DNA of 64,000 nt from Streptomyces sp. WMMC500 (GTDB lineage Bacteria; Actinomycetota; Actinomycetes; Streptomycetales; Streptomycetaceae), in contig NZ_CP114905.1 of NCBI RefSeq assembly GCF_027497195.1, forward strand, positions 3,148,001 to 3,212,000. Reading direction: 5' to 3'. Shown here one piece after another: positions 1 to 9,146 of the stretch; within the stretch, counting starts at the first letter, position 1, and each line of letters begins with the position of its first letter. Both the position numbers and the translations under genes were made by a program. The notes beneath the pieces are model-generated. The model saw only the letters and a program-made list of their open reading frames with translations, ran no database searches and had not been told where the DNA came from.

Positions 1-365
1 AGCAGCGGAAGAGCGGCCTTGGTCACGTAGACCGTGCCGAGGAAGTTGGTCTCGATCTGCCGCCGGAACACGTCCAGGTCGGTGTCCTCCAGCGCGACCC
101 GGTCACCCTGGCCGGCGTTGTTGACGACGACGTCGAGGCGGCCGAAGGCGGCGTGCCCCTTCGCCACGGCGGCCTGCGCCGCGGCGGGGTCGGTGACGTC
201 GAGGGGCTCGACGTGGACGCGGTCGGCGTACCGGGCGGCCAGGTCGTCGAGTGCCTGCGCGCGACGGGCGGTGGCCACGACGCGGTGTCCGGCCGCCAGG
301 GCGGCCTCGACGATCGCGCGGCCGAGCCCGCGGGAGGCTCCCGTGACGAAGAATACCGAGGTCAT
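1..365 (-). CDS. SDR-family oxidoreductase, 3' end cut off by window edge
   Basis: The N-terminal ~121 residues of a classical short-chain dehydrogenase/reductase. The Rossmann cofactor motif TGASRGLG lies at residues 8-15 and the NNAG motif near residue 87. The catalytic Tyr/Lys part would lie beyond base 1 and is not visible. The ATG at 365 is preceded by a good ribosome site (ggaggg), so the start is secure. SDRs of this type use NAD(P)H to interconvert carbonyls and alcohols; the substrate cannot be told. A palindrome between promoter and ribosome site suggests control by a repressor. Family assignment is firm, specific function unknown. Confidence 0.9.
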   Translation of the reverse strand, partial: MTSVFFVTGASRGLGRAIVEAALAAGHRVVATARRAQALDDLAARYADRVHVEPLDVTDPAAAQAAVAKGHAAFGRLDVVVNNAGQGDRVALEDTDLDVFRRQIETNFLGTVYVTKAALPL

Positions 366-382
366 GCCCGTCCCTCCGGAGA

Positions 383-403
383 TAACGCAATGTCCATGCG
401 TTA
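383..403. promoter_or_regulatory. Palindromic operator TAACGCA-N7-TGCGTTA before the SDR gene
   Basis: Perfect 7-bp arms (383-389 and 397-403) around a 7-bp spacer. It lies just downstream of the predicted minus-strand -10 box (406-411) and upstream of the SDR ribosome site, a typical repressor position. A further half site TGCGTTA is at 441-447, upstream of the -35. The regulator is not in the window; a TetR-like or other winged-helix repressor is a guess. Confidence 0.55.
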
Positions 404-405
404 CC

Positions 406-434
406 ACTGCATCACGCGCACGGGGTTGTGTCAA
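406..434 (-). promoter_or_regulatory. Predicted promoter of the SDR gene
   Basis: On the minus strand a perfect -35 TTGACA (429-434) is separated by 17 bp from TGCAGT (406-411), a weak but acceptable -10. The operator-like palindrome overlaps the expected transcription start. Confidence 0.5.
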
Positions 435-591
435 AGCCATTGCGTTAAGCCGACCGGGTGGCAGGACCTGACGGCGGCCCAGGCCGCCCTCGCCCCACCC
501 AGCGGAAGCTCTCCGCGGCTGAGTCCCGCAGCGCTGCTGCGACAGCCCGGATACCCTCCGTTCACCCAGGACCGCCGGAATAGCCGACTCC

Positions 592-610
592 GGGGGGCAG
601 GCTGCCCCCC
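592..610 (+). promoter_or_regulatory. Perfect hairpin abutting a GTG start codon
   Basis: GGGGGGCAG (592-600) and CTGCCCCCC (602-610) are exact inverted repeats with a one-base centre and end directly at the GTG start at 611. In RNA the helix would bury the only G-rich, Shine-Dalgarno-like stretch. It could restrain translation of the operon's first gene or act as a DNA operator. Confidence 0.55.
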
Positions 611-1693
611 GTGAGACGAATTCTGGGAATCGTCCTGGCGGTTCTGCTGATCGGCGGTGTCGCCGCCGCCGTGGTGTCAGGCCGCGACAAGGAGGACGCC
701 CGCACGGCAACGACGACCGTGCGTGGAGTGATCGGATCCGAGAAGGCGGAGTTCTTCGAGGATCCGGAGGTGGTGAAGGCCCTGGCGGACCGGGGCTTCA
801 CCGTGCGCGCGGAGACCGCCGGCTCGTGGAGCATGCGGGATCTGCCGCTGAAGGAGTACGACTTCGCGTTCCCGTCCAGTTCGGCGGCGGCCGACGAGCT
901 GAGCCGCTGGTCGAAGGTGCGGGGCGGCCTGGTGCGGCCGTTCTACTCCCCGCTGGTCGTGGTCACCCACCGGAGCACCGCGGAGGTCCTGGCCGACAAC
1001 GGCCTGGCCACGCTCACCGGCCCTGACCGGACGACAGGCACGCTCCGGATGGCGGAGTACGTGCGCGCCGCGCAACGGGACACGACCTGGCAGCAGTTGA
1101 AGGGAACGAGCGGACGGCAGGAGCTGAGCGGCACGCTCTTCGTCTCCAGCACCGACCCGCTCAGCTCCAACTCCGGCGCCCTGTATCTGGCCGCGGCCTC
1201 GTTCGTCGCCAACGGGGGCACCGTGGTGGCCGATCCGGCGGGTCTGGACCGCACCGGCGGGCTGCTGCGCAAGCTGGTCCAGGTGCAGGGGGCGCAGCAG
1301 GCCAGCTCCGACGGCCCGTTCCGGGACTTCGTCAGCGGCGTGGGCAACCCGCTCGTCCTGGTCTACGAGCAGCAGGTCGCCGGTCTGCTGCTGGCGAAGA
1401 ACGATCCGGGCGACCTGACGGTCCTCTACCCGGACACCACCGTCTCCAGCGACCACACCGTCGTCCCCGTGACCGAGGAGGGGCGCCGGATCGGCGAACT
1501 CCTCCGCACCGACAAGCGGCTGCGCGCGCTCGCCGTACGGCACGGCTTCCGCCCGCAGGGCGCCGCCGCCGAGTTCACCGCGGCCACCGCCCCGTACACC
1601 GCCTACCTCAACCAGACCCTGACCGGCGTCCGGCAGGCCCCCGTCCCCACGGCCGAGGTGCTGCGCGAGATGGCGGCCCGGGCCCGCGGCTAG
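611..1693 (+). CDS. Membrane-anchored periplasmic-binding-like protein, first gene of TelA operon
   Basis: 360 residues from a GTG start. Residues ~4-24 form one hydrophobic signal/anchor segment without a clear lipobox Cys. The rest resembles a type 2 periplasmic-binding fold: an early motif like GVIGSEK, a central DPLSSNSG motif and a C-terminal helical region. The DPLxSNSG motif recurs in the N-terminal half of the lipoprotein two genes downstream, so the two are probably distant paralogues. No ABC permease or ATPase is nearby, so a sensing or structural role at the outer face of the membrane is more likely than transport. First gene of a four-gene operon; 12 nt separate it from telA. No specific ligand can be inferred. 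Confidence 0.8.
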   Translation: MRRILGIVLAVLLIGGVAAAVVSGRDKEDARTATTTVRGVIGSEKAEFFEDPEVVKALADRGFTVRAETAGSWSMRDLPLKEYDFAFPSSSAAADELSRWSKVRGGLVRPFYSPLVVVTHRSTAEVLADNGLATLTGPDRTTGTLRMAEYVRAAQRDTTWQQLKGTSGRQELSGTLFVSSTDPLSSNSGALYLAAASFVANGGTVVADPAGLDRTGGLLRKLVQVQGAQQASSDGPFRDFVSGVGNPLVLVYEQQVAGLLLAKNDPGDLTVLYPDTTVSSDHTVVPVTEEGRRIGELLRTDKRLRALAVRHGFRPQGAAAEFTAATAPYTAYLNQTLTGVRQAPVPTAEVLREMAARARG

Positions 1694-1705
1694 GAGACGT
1701 GCACG

Positions 1706-2881
1706 TTGACCGACAACGAGACCTTCACCCTCACCCCGCCCGAGCCGGTCGCCCCGATCGCGCCGGAGCGGGCCACCGGGCTCATCCCGCTGGAGGAGTC
1801 CGTACGGCAGGAGCTGGCGCGCCGCGCCCAGGACTACCTCGACAGGATCGCCGGACTGGACGCCCGCTCACCGGAGTTCGCCGAGCGCATCGGCGAGGTC
1901 GCCGCCCTCGGCTCGGGGGAGATCCGCGCCGCCGCCCAGTCCTCCAACCGCATGCTCGACCGCACCGTGCGCAGTCTGCCCGGCCGGGGCGGTGACGCGC
2001 AGTCCCGGGTGGCGTCGTCGCTGGTGGAGCTGCGCCGTACGGTCGAGGACCTCGACCCGCGCGACACCCCCGGCAAGGGCGCCCGCCGGCTGCTGTCCCG
2101 GCTGCCCGGCGGCAACAAGCTGCGCGACCACGTCGCCCGCTACGCCTCCGCCCAGGGCACCCTGCAGCACATCGTCTCCACCCTGCGCGGCGGCCAGGAC
2201 GAGCTGCGCCGCGACAACGCGGCCCTGCACACCGAGCGCACCCGGCTGTGGGAGACGATCGGCAAGCTGCAGGAGGCCGCGGTCCTGACGCAGGCCCTGG
2301 ACACCGCGGTCGAGCAGCGCATCGCCGACGCGGAGGCCACCGATCCGGCGCAGGCCGACGCGCTGCGCGTGGACCTCCTCTTCCCCGTCCGGCAGAAGCA
2401 CCAGGACCTGCTCACCCAGATGGCGGTGTGCGCCCAGGGCTACCTCGCGATGGACGTGGTCCGGCGCAACAACGACGAGCTGATCAAGGGCGTCGACCGG
2501 GCCGCGACCACCACCGTCTCGGCGCTGCGCATCGCGGTGACGCTGGCCGCCGCGCTGGACAGCCAGCGCAAGGTCACCGAGCAGGTCAACGCCCTACGCG
2601 GGACGACGGAGGAGCTGATCCGCGGCAACGCGGAGATGCTGGCCACGCAGAGCGGCGACATCCAGCGCATCGCCGCCGACCCGGCGGTGGGGGCGGAGAC
2701 GCTGCGGGAGGCGTTCCAGCAGATCTACCGGACGCTGGACGCGATCGACACGTACAAGGCGCAGGCCACCGAGTCGATGTCGGCGACCGTGCAGTCCCTG
2801 ACGGACGAACTCCAGGCGGCGAGCGCCCATCTGGAGCGCACCCGCACCCGCGGCCAGTTGGAAGGCGGCGGTCCCGCGTGA
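1706..2881 (+). CDS. TelA-family toxic anion resistance protein
   Basis: 391 residues from a TTG start. A long helical, coiled-coil-rich soluble protein of the TelA/KlaA family, recognised by the N-terminal IPLEESVRQEL region, repeated Arg/Glu helices and the C-terminal region beginning QQIYRTLDAIDTYK. TelA proteins are linked with tellurite and other stress resistance and often occur with Ter-system and VWA proteins; the biochemical activity is not settled. No signal peptide is visible, so it should be cytoplasmic. The stop overlaps the next GTG (GTGA at 2878-2881), so the two are translationally coupled. It sits between two extracytoplasmic binding-like proteins, suggesting a complex across the membrane. 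Family assignment is firm. Confidence 0.88.
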   Translation: MTDNETFTLTPPEPVAPIAPERATGLIPLEESVRQELARRAQDYLDRIAGLDARSPEFAERIGEVAALGSGEIRAAAQSSNRMLDRTVRSLPGRGGDAQSRVASSLVELRRTVEDLDPRDTPGKGARRLLSRLPGGNKLRDHVARYASAQGTLQHIVSTLRGGQDELRRDNAALHTERTRLWETIGKLQEAAVLTQALDTAVEQRIADAEATDPAQADALRVDLLFPVRQKHQDLLTQMAVCAQGYLAMDVVRRNNDELIKGVDRAATTTVSALRIAVTLAAALDSQRKVTEQVNALRGTTEELIRGNAEMLATQSGDIQRIAADPAVGAETLREAFQQIYRTLDAIDTYKAQATESMSATVQSLTDELQAASAHLERTRTRGQLEGGGPA

Positions 2882-4485
2882 ACCGAAGAGAGCTGAGTGC
2901 CTTCCTCGCGGCCCTCGTGGTGCTGCCCGCCGCCGCCTGCACGAACGACGGGGACGACGGCGAGGCGGACGGCGAGGGCGGCGGAACGAGCCCCGGCGGC
3001 ACGCTGCGCGTGCTGGCCTCCAGCGAACTCGCCGACATGGCGCACGTGCTCAAGGCCGCCCGGGAGGCCACCGGCATCCGCGTGGAGATGACGTACGGCG
3101 GCACCCTGGACGCCATCGAGGCGGTCGCGTCGGGCCGCGCCGACGGGAAGCACGACGCCGTCTGGGTCGCGTCGGCCGACCAGTTGCGGCTGCGCCCCGG
3201 CGCGGCCCGCAAGGTGCTGTCGCAGACGCCGGTGATGACCTCGCCGGTGGCCCTCGGGGTCGGCGCGCGGGCCATGGACCGGCTCGGCTGGCCGGACCCG
3301 GAGCGGGTCACCTGGGCGCAGGTGCAGCAGGCGGTGGCCGCGGGGCGGCTGACGTACGGGATGACGGACCCGCTGCGCTCCAACTCCGGCTACTCCGCGC
3401 TGATCGCCGTCGCCTCCGCCCTGTCGCACGCCCAGTCGGCGCTGACCGACGCGGACGTGCGGCGGGCCACGCCGGGGCTGGCGGAGTTCTTCTCCGGACA
3501 GTCGCTGACCTCAGGCTCCTCCGGCTGGCTGGCGGACGCCTATCTGCACCGCGGCACGGTCGACGCGCTGGTCAACTACGAGTCGGTGCTGCTGTCGCTC
3601 AACCGCGACCAGCACACGGACCTCACCGTGATCCGCCCCGGCGACGGCGTGGTCACCGCCGACTACCCGCTGGCCGCGCTGACCTCCGCGGCACCCGGCC
3701 GGCGGGACGCCGTCCGGGCCCTGACCCGCTATCTGCTGAGCGAGCCCGCCCAGCGCCTGATCACCGAACGCACCCTGCGCCGGCCGGTGTCCCCGTCCGT
3801 CGACCCCGCGCCCGCGCTGCCCGCGGGCAAGCGGCGCGAACTGCCGTACCCGGGCAGCCAGTCGGTGTCCGACGCGCTGCTGGCCACGTACGAGCACAAG
3901 CTGCGCCGCCCGGCCCGCACCGTGTACGTACTCGACACCTCCGGCTCGATGCGCGGCGAGCGGCTCGCGGCGCTGAAGGAGGCGCTGAAGGAGCTGACCG
4001 GCACCGCGTCGTCGCCCACCGGGCGGCGCTTCCGGGACCGGGAGGAGGTGACGCTGATGCCGTTCGGCTCGGCGGTGAAGAGCACGCGCACGCACGTCGT
4101 ACGCCCCGGCGGTCAGGACGCCGCGCTGGCGGCGATCCGCGCCGACGTCGACGCGCTGGCCGCGCAGGGCGACACGGCGATCTTCAGCAGCCTGCGGGCC
4201 GCGTACGGGCATCTGGCGCGGGCGGCCGGCGACACCCCGTACCTCACCACGATCGTGCTGATGACGGACGGCGAGAACACCGCGGGCGACGGGGCGCCGG
4301 AGTTCCGGAGCTTCTACACCGCACTGCCGCCCGACCAGCGCGCCACGCCCGTGTTCCCCATCGTCTTCGGCGACTCGGACCGCGGCGAGCTCGCGGGCAT
4401 CGCGGAGCTCACCGGCGGCCGGCTCTTCGACGCGTCCAAGGGCCCGCTCGACGCGGCCTTCGAGGAGATCCGTGGCTATCAGTGA
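2878..4485 (+). CDS. Substrate-binding/VWA-domain lipoprotein
   Basis: 535 residues. The GTG start overlaps the telA stop and gives a signal peptide ending in a lipobox, LPAAAC, with the lipidated Cys at residue 21. Residues ~40-330 form a type 2 periplasmic-binding domain, including the motif DPLRSNSG shared with the first gene of the operon. Residues ~345-535 form a von Willebrand A domain with the MIDAS signature DTSGSM near residue 352 and a later MTDGENT motif. VWA domains bind divalent metal and protein partners. The likely role is surface sensing or assembly with TelA, not transport, as no permease is encoded. The 3' end overlaps the next gene by 14 nt. Domains are firm, role inferred. 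Confidence 0.88.
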   Translation: MNRRELSAFLAALVVLPAAACTNDGDDGEADGEGGGTSPGGTLRVLASSELADMAHVLKAAREATGIRVEMTYGGTLDAIEAVASGRADGKHDAVWVASADQLRLRPGAARKVLSQTPVMTSPVALGVGARAMDRLGWPDPERVTWAQVQQAVAAGRLTYGMTDPLRSNSGYSALIAVASALSHAQSALTDADVRRATPGLAEFFSGQSLTSGSSGWLADAYLHRGTVDALVNYESVLLSLNRDQHTDLTVIRPGDGVVTADYPLAALTSAAPGRRDAVRALTRYLLSEPAQRLITERTLRRPVSPSVDPAPALPAGKRRELPYPGSQSVSDALLATYEHKLRRPARTVYVLDTSGSMRGERLAALKEALKELTGTASSPTGRRFRDREEVTLMPFGSAVKSTRTHVVRPGGQDAALAAIRADVDALAAQGDTAIFSSLRAAYGHLARAAGDTPYLTTIVLMTDGENTAGDGAPEFRSFYTALPPDQRATPVFPIVFGDSDRGELAGIAELTGGRLFDASKGPLDAAFEEIRGYQ

Positions 4486-5080
4486 CCGGATTCTGGGCTA
4501 CCTGGGCTCGAAGAAGAACCTGGCCGGGGCCTCGGCGGGACTCGGCGGCCTGGTGCTGACCTTCACCGGCGCGGCCGGCGCGTACTGGCCGGCGGTGGTG
4601 GCGGGCCTGTACGGGGCGGGCGCGCTGCTGGCCCCGCCGGAACGGGTCGCCCCGCCGGCGTTCCCGGACCCGGCGACGCAACTGGGCGAGCTGCGCGAGG
4701 ACTTCACCGCGCTGCGGTCGTACGCCGCGGCCACCGCCCTCCCGCCGGAGGCGGCCGGCCGGATGCGGGAGCTGACGGCCGTCCTGGACGGGCTCCTCGA
4801 CCCGCGCTGGTCGGCCGAGGCACTCCCCCGCCACCCCGAGGCGCTGCACGCGCTGGCCCGGATCGTCCGCCGCGACCTGCCCGAGTCCATCGACGCCTAC
4901 GCCCGCGCCCGCTGGTGGTCGCGGCTCGCCCCGGGCGCGGAGGCGCCGGAGTCCCATCTGGACCGCCAGTTGACGCTGCTGCTGCGGGACGCGACCCGGC
5001 TGGCGGCCGACCTGCGCGAGGAGGAGAGCGGCCGCCAGCGCTCCCACTCGCGGTACCTGGAGGACCGGCCGGGCGACTGA
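4472..5080 (+). CDS. Small membrane protein, last gene of TelA operon
   Basis: 202 residues from a GTG at 4472, overlapping the VWA gene. Two closely spaced hydrophobic stretches (about residues 17-35 and 39-53) form a membrane hairpin; the remainder is a charged, helical, probably cytoplasmic domain with many Arg, Glu and Leu. I do not recognise a named family. Its position as last gene of the binding protein-TelA-VWA operon suggests it anchors TelA or links it to the membrane. It ends 25 nt from the convergent GH92 gene. Confidence 0.75.
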   Translation: MAISDRILGYLGSKKNLAGASAGLGGLVLTFTGAAGAYWPAVVAGLYGAGALLAPPERVAPPAFPDPATQLGELREDFTALRSYAAATALPPEAAGRMRELTAVLDGLLDPRWSAEALPRHPEALHALARIVRRDLPESIDAYARARWWSRLAPGAEAPESHLDRQLTLLLRDATRLAADLREEESGRQRSHSRYLEDRPGD

Positions 5081-5105
5081 ACTCCGGCGCCCGGCCGGTT
5101 GGGCC

Positions 5106-8100
5106 TTACGACAGCTCTCGGACGGCGAGGGCGTCGTAGACCATCCAGGAGCCGGCCGTGTTGGTGAGGGTGACGGTGTTCCGGCCGGCCCGGAGCCGGT
5201 CGGCGGGAAGGGCGACGTCGAGGACGGTGGGGCGGACGGGTCCGTCCTCCCCGTCGCCCCAGTGGAAGCCCTGACCGCCGCCCTTGGGGAGCGCGACGGT
5301 GGCCGGCGGGCCGTCGTTGAGGGAGACCTGCACGGTGGGCGGTCCCGATTCCTGGGTGTCGATGAGCCAGGCGGTGAGGGCCAGGCCGGCGGCGGGCGGC
5401 TGGTCGAGGTCGAAGCGGAGGGTGAAGGTGTGCTGCTTGGAGCCGGCCCAGGCGTCGTTGGGGCCGGGGTGGATGTAGCTCCAGGCGGTGGCGGGGTCGC
5501 TCTCACCGATCGTGAAGTCGACGTCGTCCGGGAACGTCTCCGGGTAGTCGTCGTAGCCGGCGGGCGACAGCGCGAACTCGCCCGTGGTCATGTCGGCGCT
5601 GCCGAGCAGGGCCACCTTCCGGCTCACGGTCGCGGACAGCTCGTGGTCGGCGCCGTCCTCGCCCCAGGCGGCGGTGAGCGTCAGGGGCTGCTCGCCCGAC
5701 GCGTCCGCCGGCGGCGTGACGGTGAACGTGGTCGTGGCCTTGCCGCCGGCGGGCACGTCGAGCGATCGGCTCGCGGGCTCGACCGTCCAGCCGTCCGGCG
5801 CCTTGAGGCCGACGTCGGCGGAGTGTTCCCGGTCGACATCGTTGCTGGTGACCTGGACCTGGACGGTCGACGGCGTGCCCTGCAGCAGGATCAGCCGCTC
5901 CGGGACGGCCTCGACGGACAGCACGGGGGCGACGTTGACGTAGACGATGGCGTCGGGGAGTTCGGTGCCGTCGGCGGCCCGGCCGGTGAGGACGACGCGG
6001 TGCAGTCCGCGGGCGGTGTCGTCGGTCACGCGGAGGGTGAGGTCCTGTTCGGCGGCGTCGCCGGCGGGTGCGGTGAGCGTGCCGCGGGCGGGCTGGATCT
6101 CGATGCCCGCGGGGGTACGGGCCTGCCAGGTCGCCTTCACGGTGCGGTCGGTGAGGTTCTGGGCGGCCAGGGTGAGGGTGCCGGTCTCGCCGGTGTCGAC
6201 GCGTACCGTGTCGCGGGTGGCGTAGAGCACCGCGGGTGCTTCCGGGGACTTGGAGGGCGGCAGCTCGGCCACGCCCCAGTCCTTGTTGGGCTCCGGTCCC
6301 ATCCACAGCTCCAGCTCGCCGCCCGCCGCGAGCTGATCGTGGTGGAACCAGGCGTTGTCCTGCCGCCGCCCGTTGAGCCTGGCGCGCTGGATGTACATGT
6401 GCGCGGCGGAGTTGTCGTGGGTGACGATCCGGAACGTACGGCCGCGGTAGTAGTCCGGATGCAGCTCGATCGTCACCGCGTCGAACACCGGCGACGTGAT
6501 GTCGTACACCGGACGGGACAGGCTCGCCCCCGTCACCTCGAACAACCCCATCGCCATCAGGGCACTCATCGAACCCATCTGACCCTGGTCCTCGTCGAAG
6601 TGGCCGTAGCCGTCGGTGGTCGAGATCGCGCCGTACGTCTTCTCCTTCACCTGCCGCACCCAGTACTGGGTCAGCCACGGATGTCCCACGTAGTTGAACA
6701 GGTGCGCCACCTGCAGCCCCGGCTGGTTGCCGTAGCTGACGTGGCCCTTCCCGTACTCAGCGATGAAGTTCGCGTCGGCGGACTGCTCGAAGGCGTAGTT
6801 GAGCTTGTCGGCGTACGCCTTCCGGCCGCCGAGCCTGTTGGCCAGGGCGATCACGTCGTGCGAGGTGAACCAGGTCGCCTGCCACGCGTTCGCCTCGACG
6901 AAGTCGTCGTGCGACAGCGGGTCGAAGGGGTCCCGCCAGCGGCCGTTCATGGCGCGGGGCCGGATGAACCCGGTGGTGCGGTCGAAGACGTTGCGCCAGT
7001 TGCCCGACCGTTCGACGAGGTACGCGGCCACGTCGGTGTCGTCCCACACCTCGATCTCGTGGAGCCCCACGTTGTCGCCGGTGCCGCCGGTGGCTTCGAA
7101 CCGTACCCAGCTCACCCGCCTGGGCCGGAAGGTCACCACCTTGGTGCCGCCGTCGGTCGGCACCCGGTCCACCTTCACCGACGAGCCGTCGCTGAACCAC
7201 AGCACACCGGAGTTCACGTGCGAGTCGCCGCCGGCCCGGTCGCTCAGCACCACCTTGTGGACGCGCCTCTTCTCCACCCAACTGAGCTTGATCCAGGGCT
7301 TCCGCTCCCCCGACTCCCAGCCCACGTTCACCGGTTCGGTGACGCTGGAACGCCTCGGCCGGCCGTCGACGGCCCGTACGCCCGCCAGGTTCGCGTCGTT
7401 GACCTGCGCGGACACCGACACCTCGGCGAACTGCGCGACGTTGATGCCGGACTTCCCCAGCCGCCGCGCCAACTGCCCCAGCGTCCAGTCCTGGAAGGCG
7501 TACTCCAGCGTCTGTCCGGCACCGCCCTCCAGCGGCCCGCCGCACACCTCGTCCGGCACGTAGCCGAGGTCGAGGTAGTGGCGGGCACCGCCGCAGCTCC
7601 CCCAGCGCCCGTACTCGAACGAACCGGCCTCGAAGAGGCCGCCCATCGAGTGGGCGTCGAGCATCGCGTCGTAGGCGAGGTCGACGTCGAAGTCCCGGAT
7701 GCCCTTGTTCCAGGCGCCGGCGATGAACGACGTCACCGGGGAGCCGGTCATCACCCAGGAGTAGTCCCCGGCCACGGGGCCGCGCGGCAGCAGGCCGCCG
7801 TCCTCGTACATGCGGAGCTGCGACTGCACGATGCTGGAGTAGATCTCGGGATAGGCCAGGCCCAGCAGGGTGTTGAGGTTCCACTGCGTCAGCCACAGCG
7901 CGTCGTAGTTGTACATCGCGAACCGCGGCACGCCGTCGCGGTCCGCCGGGATCTTCCTGATCTTGCGGTGCTGCCAGGTGTTGTCGAGGTACGTGCCGTC
8001 GACGTCGCTGATCACGCTGCGTCCGCACAGCACGTGGAACAGGTCGGTGTAGAACTTCACCTGCTGCTGTTCGGTGCCCCCCTCGACGTCGATCCGGCCC

Positions 8101-9074
8101 AGCACCTGGTTCCAGTGCCGCTGCGAGGCCGCCCTGACCTCGTCGAAGTCCCAGCCCGGCAGCTCGGCTTCCCGGTTCCTGCGCGCCCCGGCCACGCCCG
8201 TGAAGGACAGGGCGACCTTCATCTGGACGACGTCGCCGGCGGCCAGACGGTCGTAACGGACGTAGAAGCCCGCGTCGTCGCCCTCGACCTCGCCGACCGC
8301 GGCCCCGTCCTCGACGAGTGCGCCGTCCGCCCAGCCGTGCATCGAGTCGAAGGGCCTGTCGAACGTGATGCTGAAGAAGAGCTGGTTGTGGTGGGCGGGG
8401 TAACTGGTGCCGTGCTGGAAGACGTAGCCCTCCACCTCGCGGTCGCCGCGCCTGGTGATGCGGGCGTTCTTCATGACCGCTTCGCCCAGCACGCCGCCGA
8501 GGTTGACGACGATCTCGCCCGGGCCGGCCTCGTCGTACGTGTAGCGGTGCAGGCCGACGCGGTCGGTGCAGGTCAGCTCGGCGGTGATGGCGTACCGGTC
8601 GAGGTGCAGCCGGTGATAGCCCGGTTCCGTCACCTCGCCGGCGTCGTGGTTCACGTGCGACTCCCAGCCGGTGTCGCCCTCCAGCTTCGGCACGCCCTCG
8701 CCCGACGTGGGCATCACCTGCACGCCCGAGATCTGCCAGCAGTGCAGATGGCTGAAGCCCTTGACCTGGTTCTCCTTGTGCAGATAACCCGTCCCCCACG
8801 TCGCGTGGGTGCTGGTGTCCGGGCGCAGCTTCACCAGGCCGAAGGGATTGCTCGCCGACTGGAAGAAGAAGAACCGGCCCCGGTCGGCCTCCACCCAGGG
8901 GTTGACGAGCTTGACGTAGTCCCGGCCCGCCTCCCCCGCGGCGCCGGCCCCGGGCGTCGCCGCCCAGGCGCTGCCGGGGCCGAGGGCGCCCACCACACCG
9001 GCGCCCAGCATGCCGCCGGTGGACAGGAGGAGACGGCGCCGGGACATGGCGCCGACGGCTTTCCTTGCAGGCAT
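5106..9074 (-). CDS. Secreted GH92 alpha-mannosidase with inserted discoidin domain (second of tandem pair)
   Basis: 1322 residues starting at the ATG at 9074, which has an aggggat ribosome site; the longer frame to 9125 lacks one. A Tat signal (SRRRLLLS) is followed by GH92 from about residue 45. An F5/8-type (discoidin) module sits at about 555-680 inside the helical barrel of GH92, which then resumes: ANAWQATW near 728 with the preceding Glu as likely general acid, and DEDQGQM near 826. GH92 ends near 935 at PNKDWG. Two NEW3-like Ig modules and a C-terminal jelly-roll binding module (~1160-1322) follow. GH92 enzymes are calcium-dependent exo-alpha-mannosidases acting on alpha-1,2 and related linkages of N-glycans or mannan. 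It lies 72 nt downstream of its paralogue in one operon. Confidence 0.92.
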   Translation of the reverse strand: MPARKAVGAMSRRRLLLSTGGMLGAGVVGALGPGSAWAATPGAGAAGEAGRDYVKLVNPWVEADRGRFFFFQSASNPFGLVKLRPDTSTHATWGTGYLHKENQVKGFSHLHCWQISGVQVMPTSGEGVPKLEGDTGWESHVNHDAGEVTEPGYHRLHLDRYAITAELTCTDRVGLHRYTYDEAGPGEIVVNLGGVLGEAVMKNARITRRGDREVEGYVFQHGTSYPAHHNQLFFSITFDRPFDSMHGWADGALVEDGAAVGEVEGDDAGFYVRYDRLAAGDVVQMKVALSFTGVAGARRNREAELPGWDFDEVRAASQRHWNQVLGRIDVEGGTEQQQVKFYTDLFHVLCGRSVISDVDGTYLDNTWQHRKIRKIPADRDGVPRFAMYNYDALWLTQWNLNTLLGLAYPEIYSSIVQSQLRMYEDGGLLPRGPVAGDYSWVMTGSPVTSFIAGAWNKGIRDFDVDLAYDAMLDAHSMGGLFEAGSFEYGRWGSCGGARHYLDLGYVPDEVCGGPLEGGAGQTLEYAFQDWTLGQLARRLGKSGINVAQFAEVSVSAQVNDANLAGVRAVDGRPRRSSVTEPVNVGWESGERKPWIKLSWVEKRRVHKVVLSDRAGGDSHVNSGVLWFSDGSSVKVDRVPTDGGTKVVTFRPRRVSWVRFEATGGTGDNVGLHEIEVWDDTDVAAYLVERSGNWRNVFDRTTGFIRPRAMNGRWRDPFDPLSHDDFVEANAWQATWFTSHDVIALANRLGGRKAYADKLNYAFEQSADANFIAEYGKGHVSYGNQPGLQVAHLFNYVGHPWLTQYWVRQVKEKTYGAISTTDGYGHFDEDQGQMGSMSALMAMGLFEVTGASLSRPVYDITSPVFDAVTIELHPDYYRGRTFRIVTHDNSAAHMYIQRARLNGRRQDNAWFHHDQLAAGGELELWMGPEPNKDWGVAELPPSKSPEAPAVLYATRDTVRVDTGETGTLTLAAQNLTDRTVKATWQARTPAGIEIQPARGTLTAPAGDAAEQDLTLRVTDDTARGLHRVVLTGRAADGTELPDAIVYVNVAPVLSVEAVPERLILLQGTPSTVQVQVTSNDVDREHSADVGLKAPDGWTVEPASRSLDVPAGGKATTTFTVTPPADASGEQPLTLTAAWGEDGADHELSATVSRKVALLGSADMTTGEFALSPAGYDDYPETFPDDVDFTIGESDPATAWSYIHPGPNDAWAGSKQHTFTLRFDLDQPPAAGLALTAWLIDTQESGPPTVQVSLNDGPPATVALPKGGGQGFHWGDGEDGPVRPTVLDVALPADRLRAGRNTVTLTNTAGSWMVYDALAVRELS

Positions 9075-9146
9075 GATGAATCCCCTGTCGATCGTTTGAT
9101 GACGGTTGACGAGCTGAGCGCGCACGGTGCGCGCGGTGGCACGCGG

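Noticed and set aside
2248..2877. Upstream extension of the VWA lipoprotein frame
   Set aside because: It overlaps telA in another frame; the GTG at 2878 gives a proper signal peptide and lipobox.
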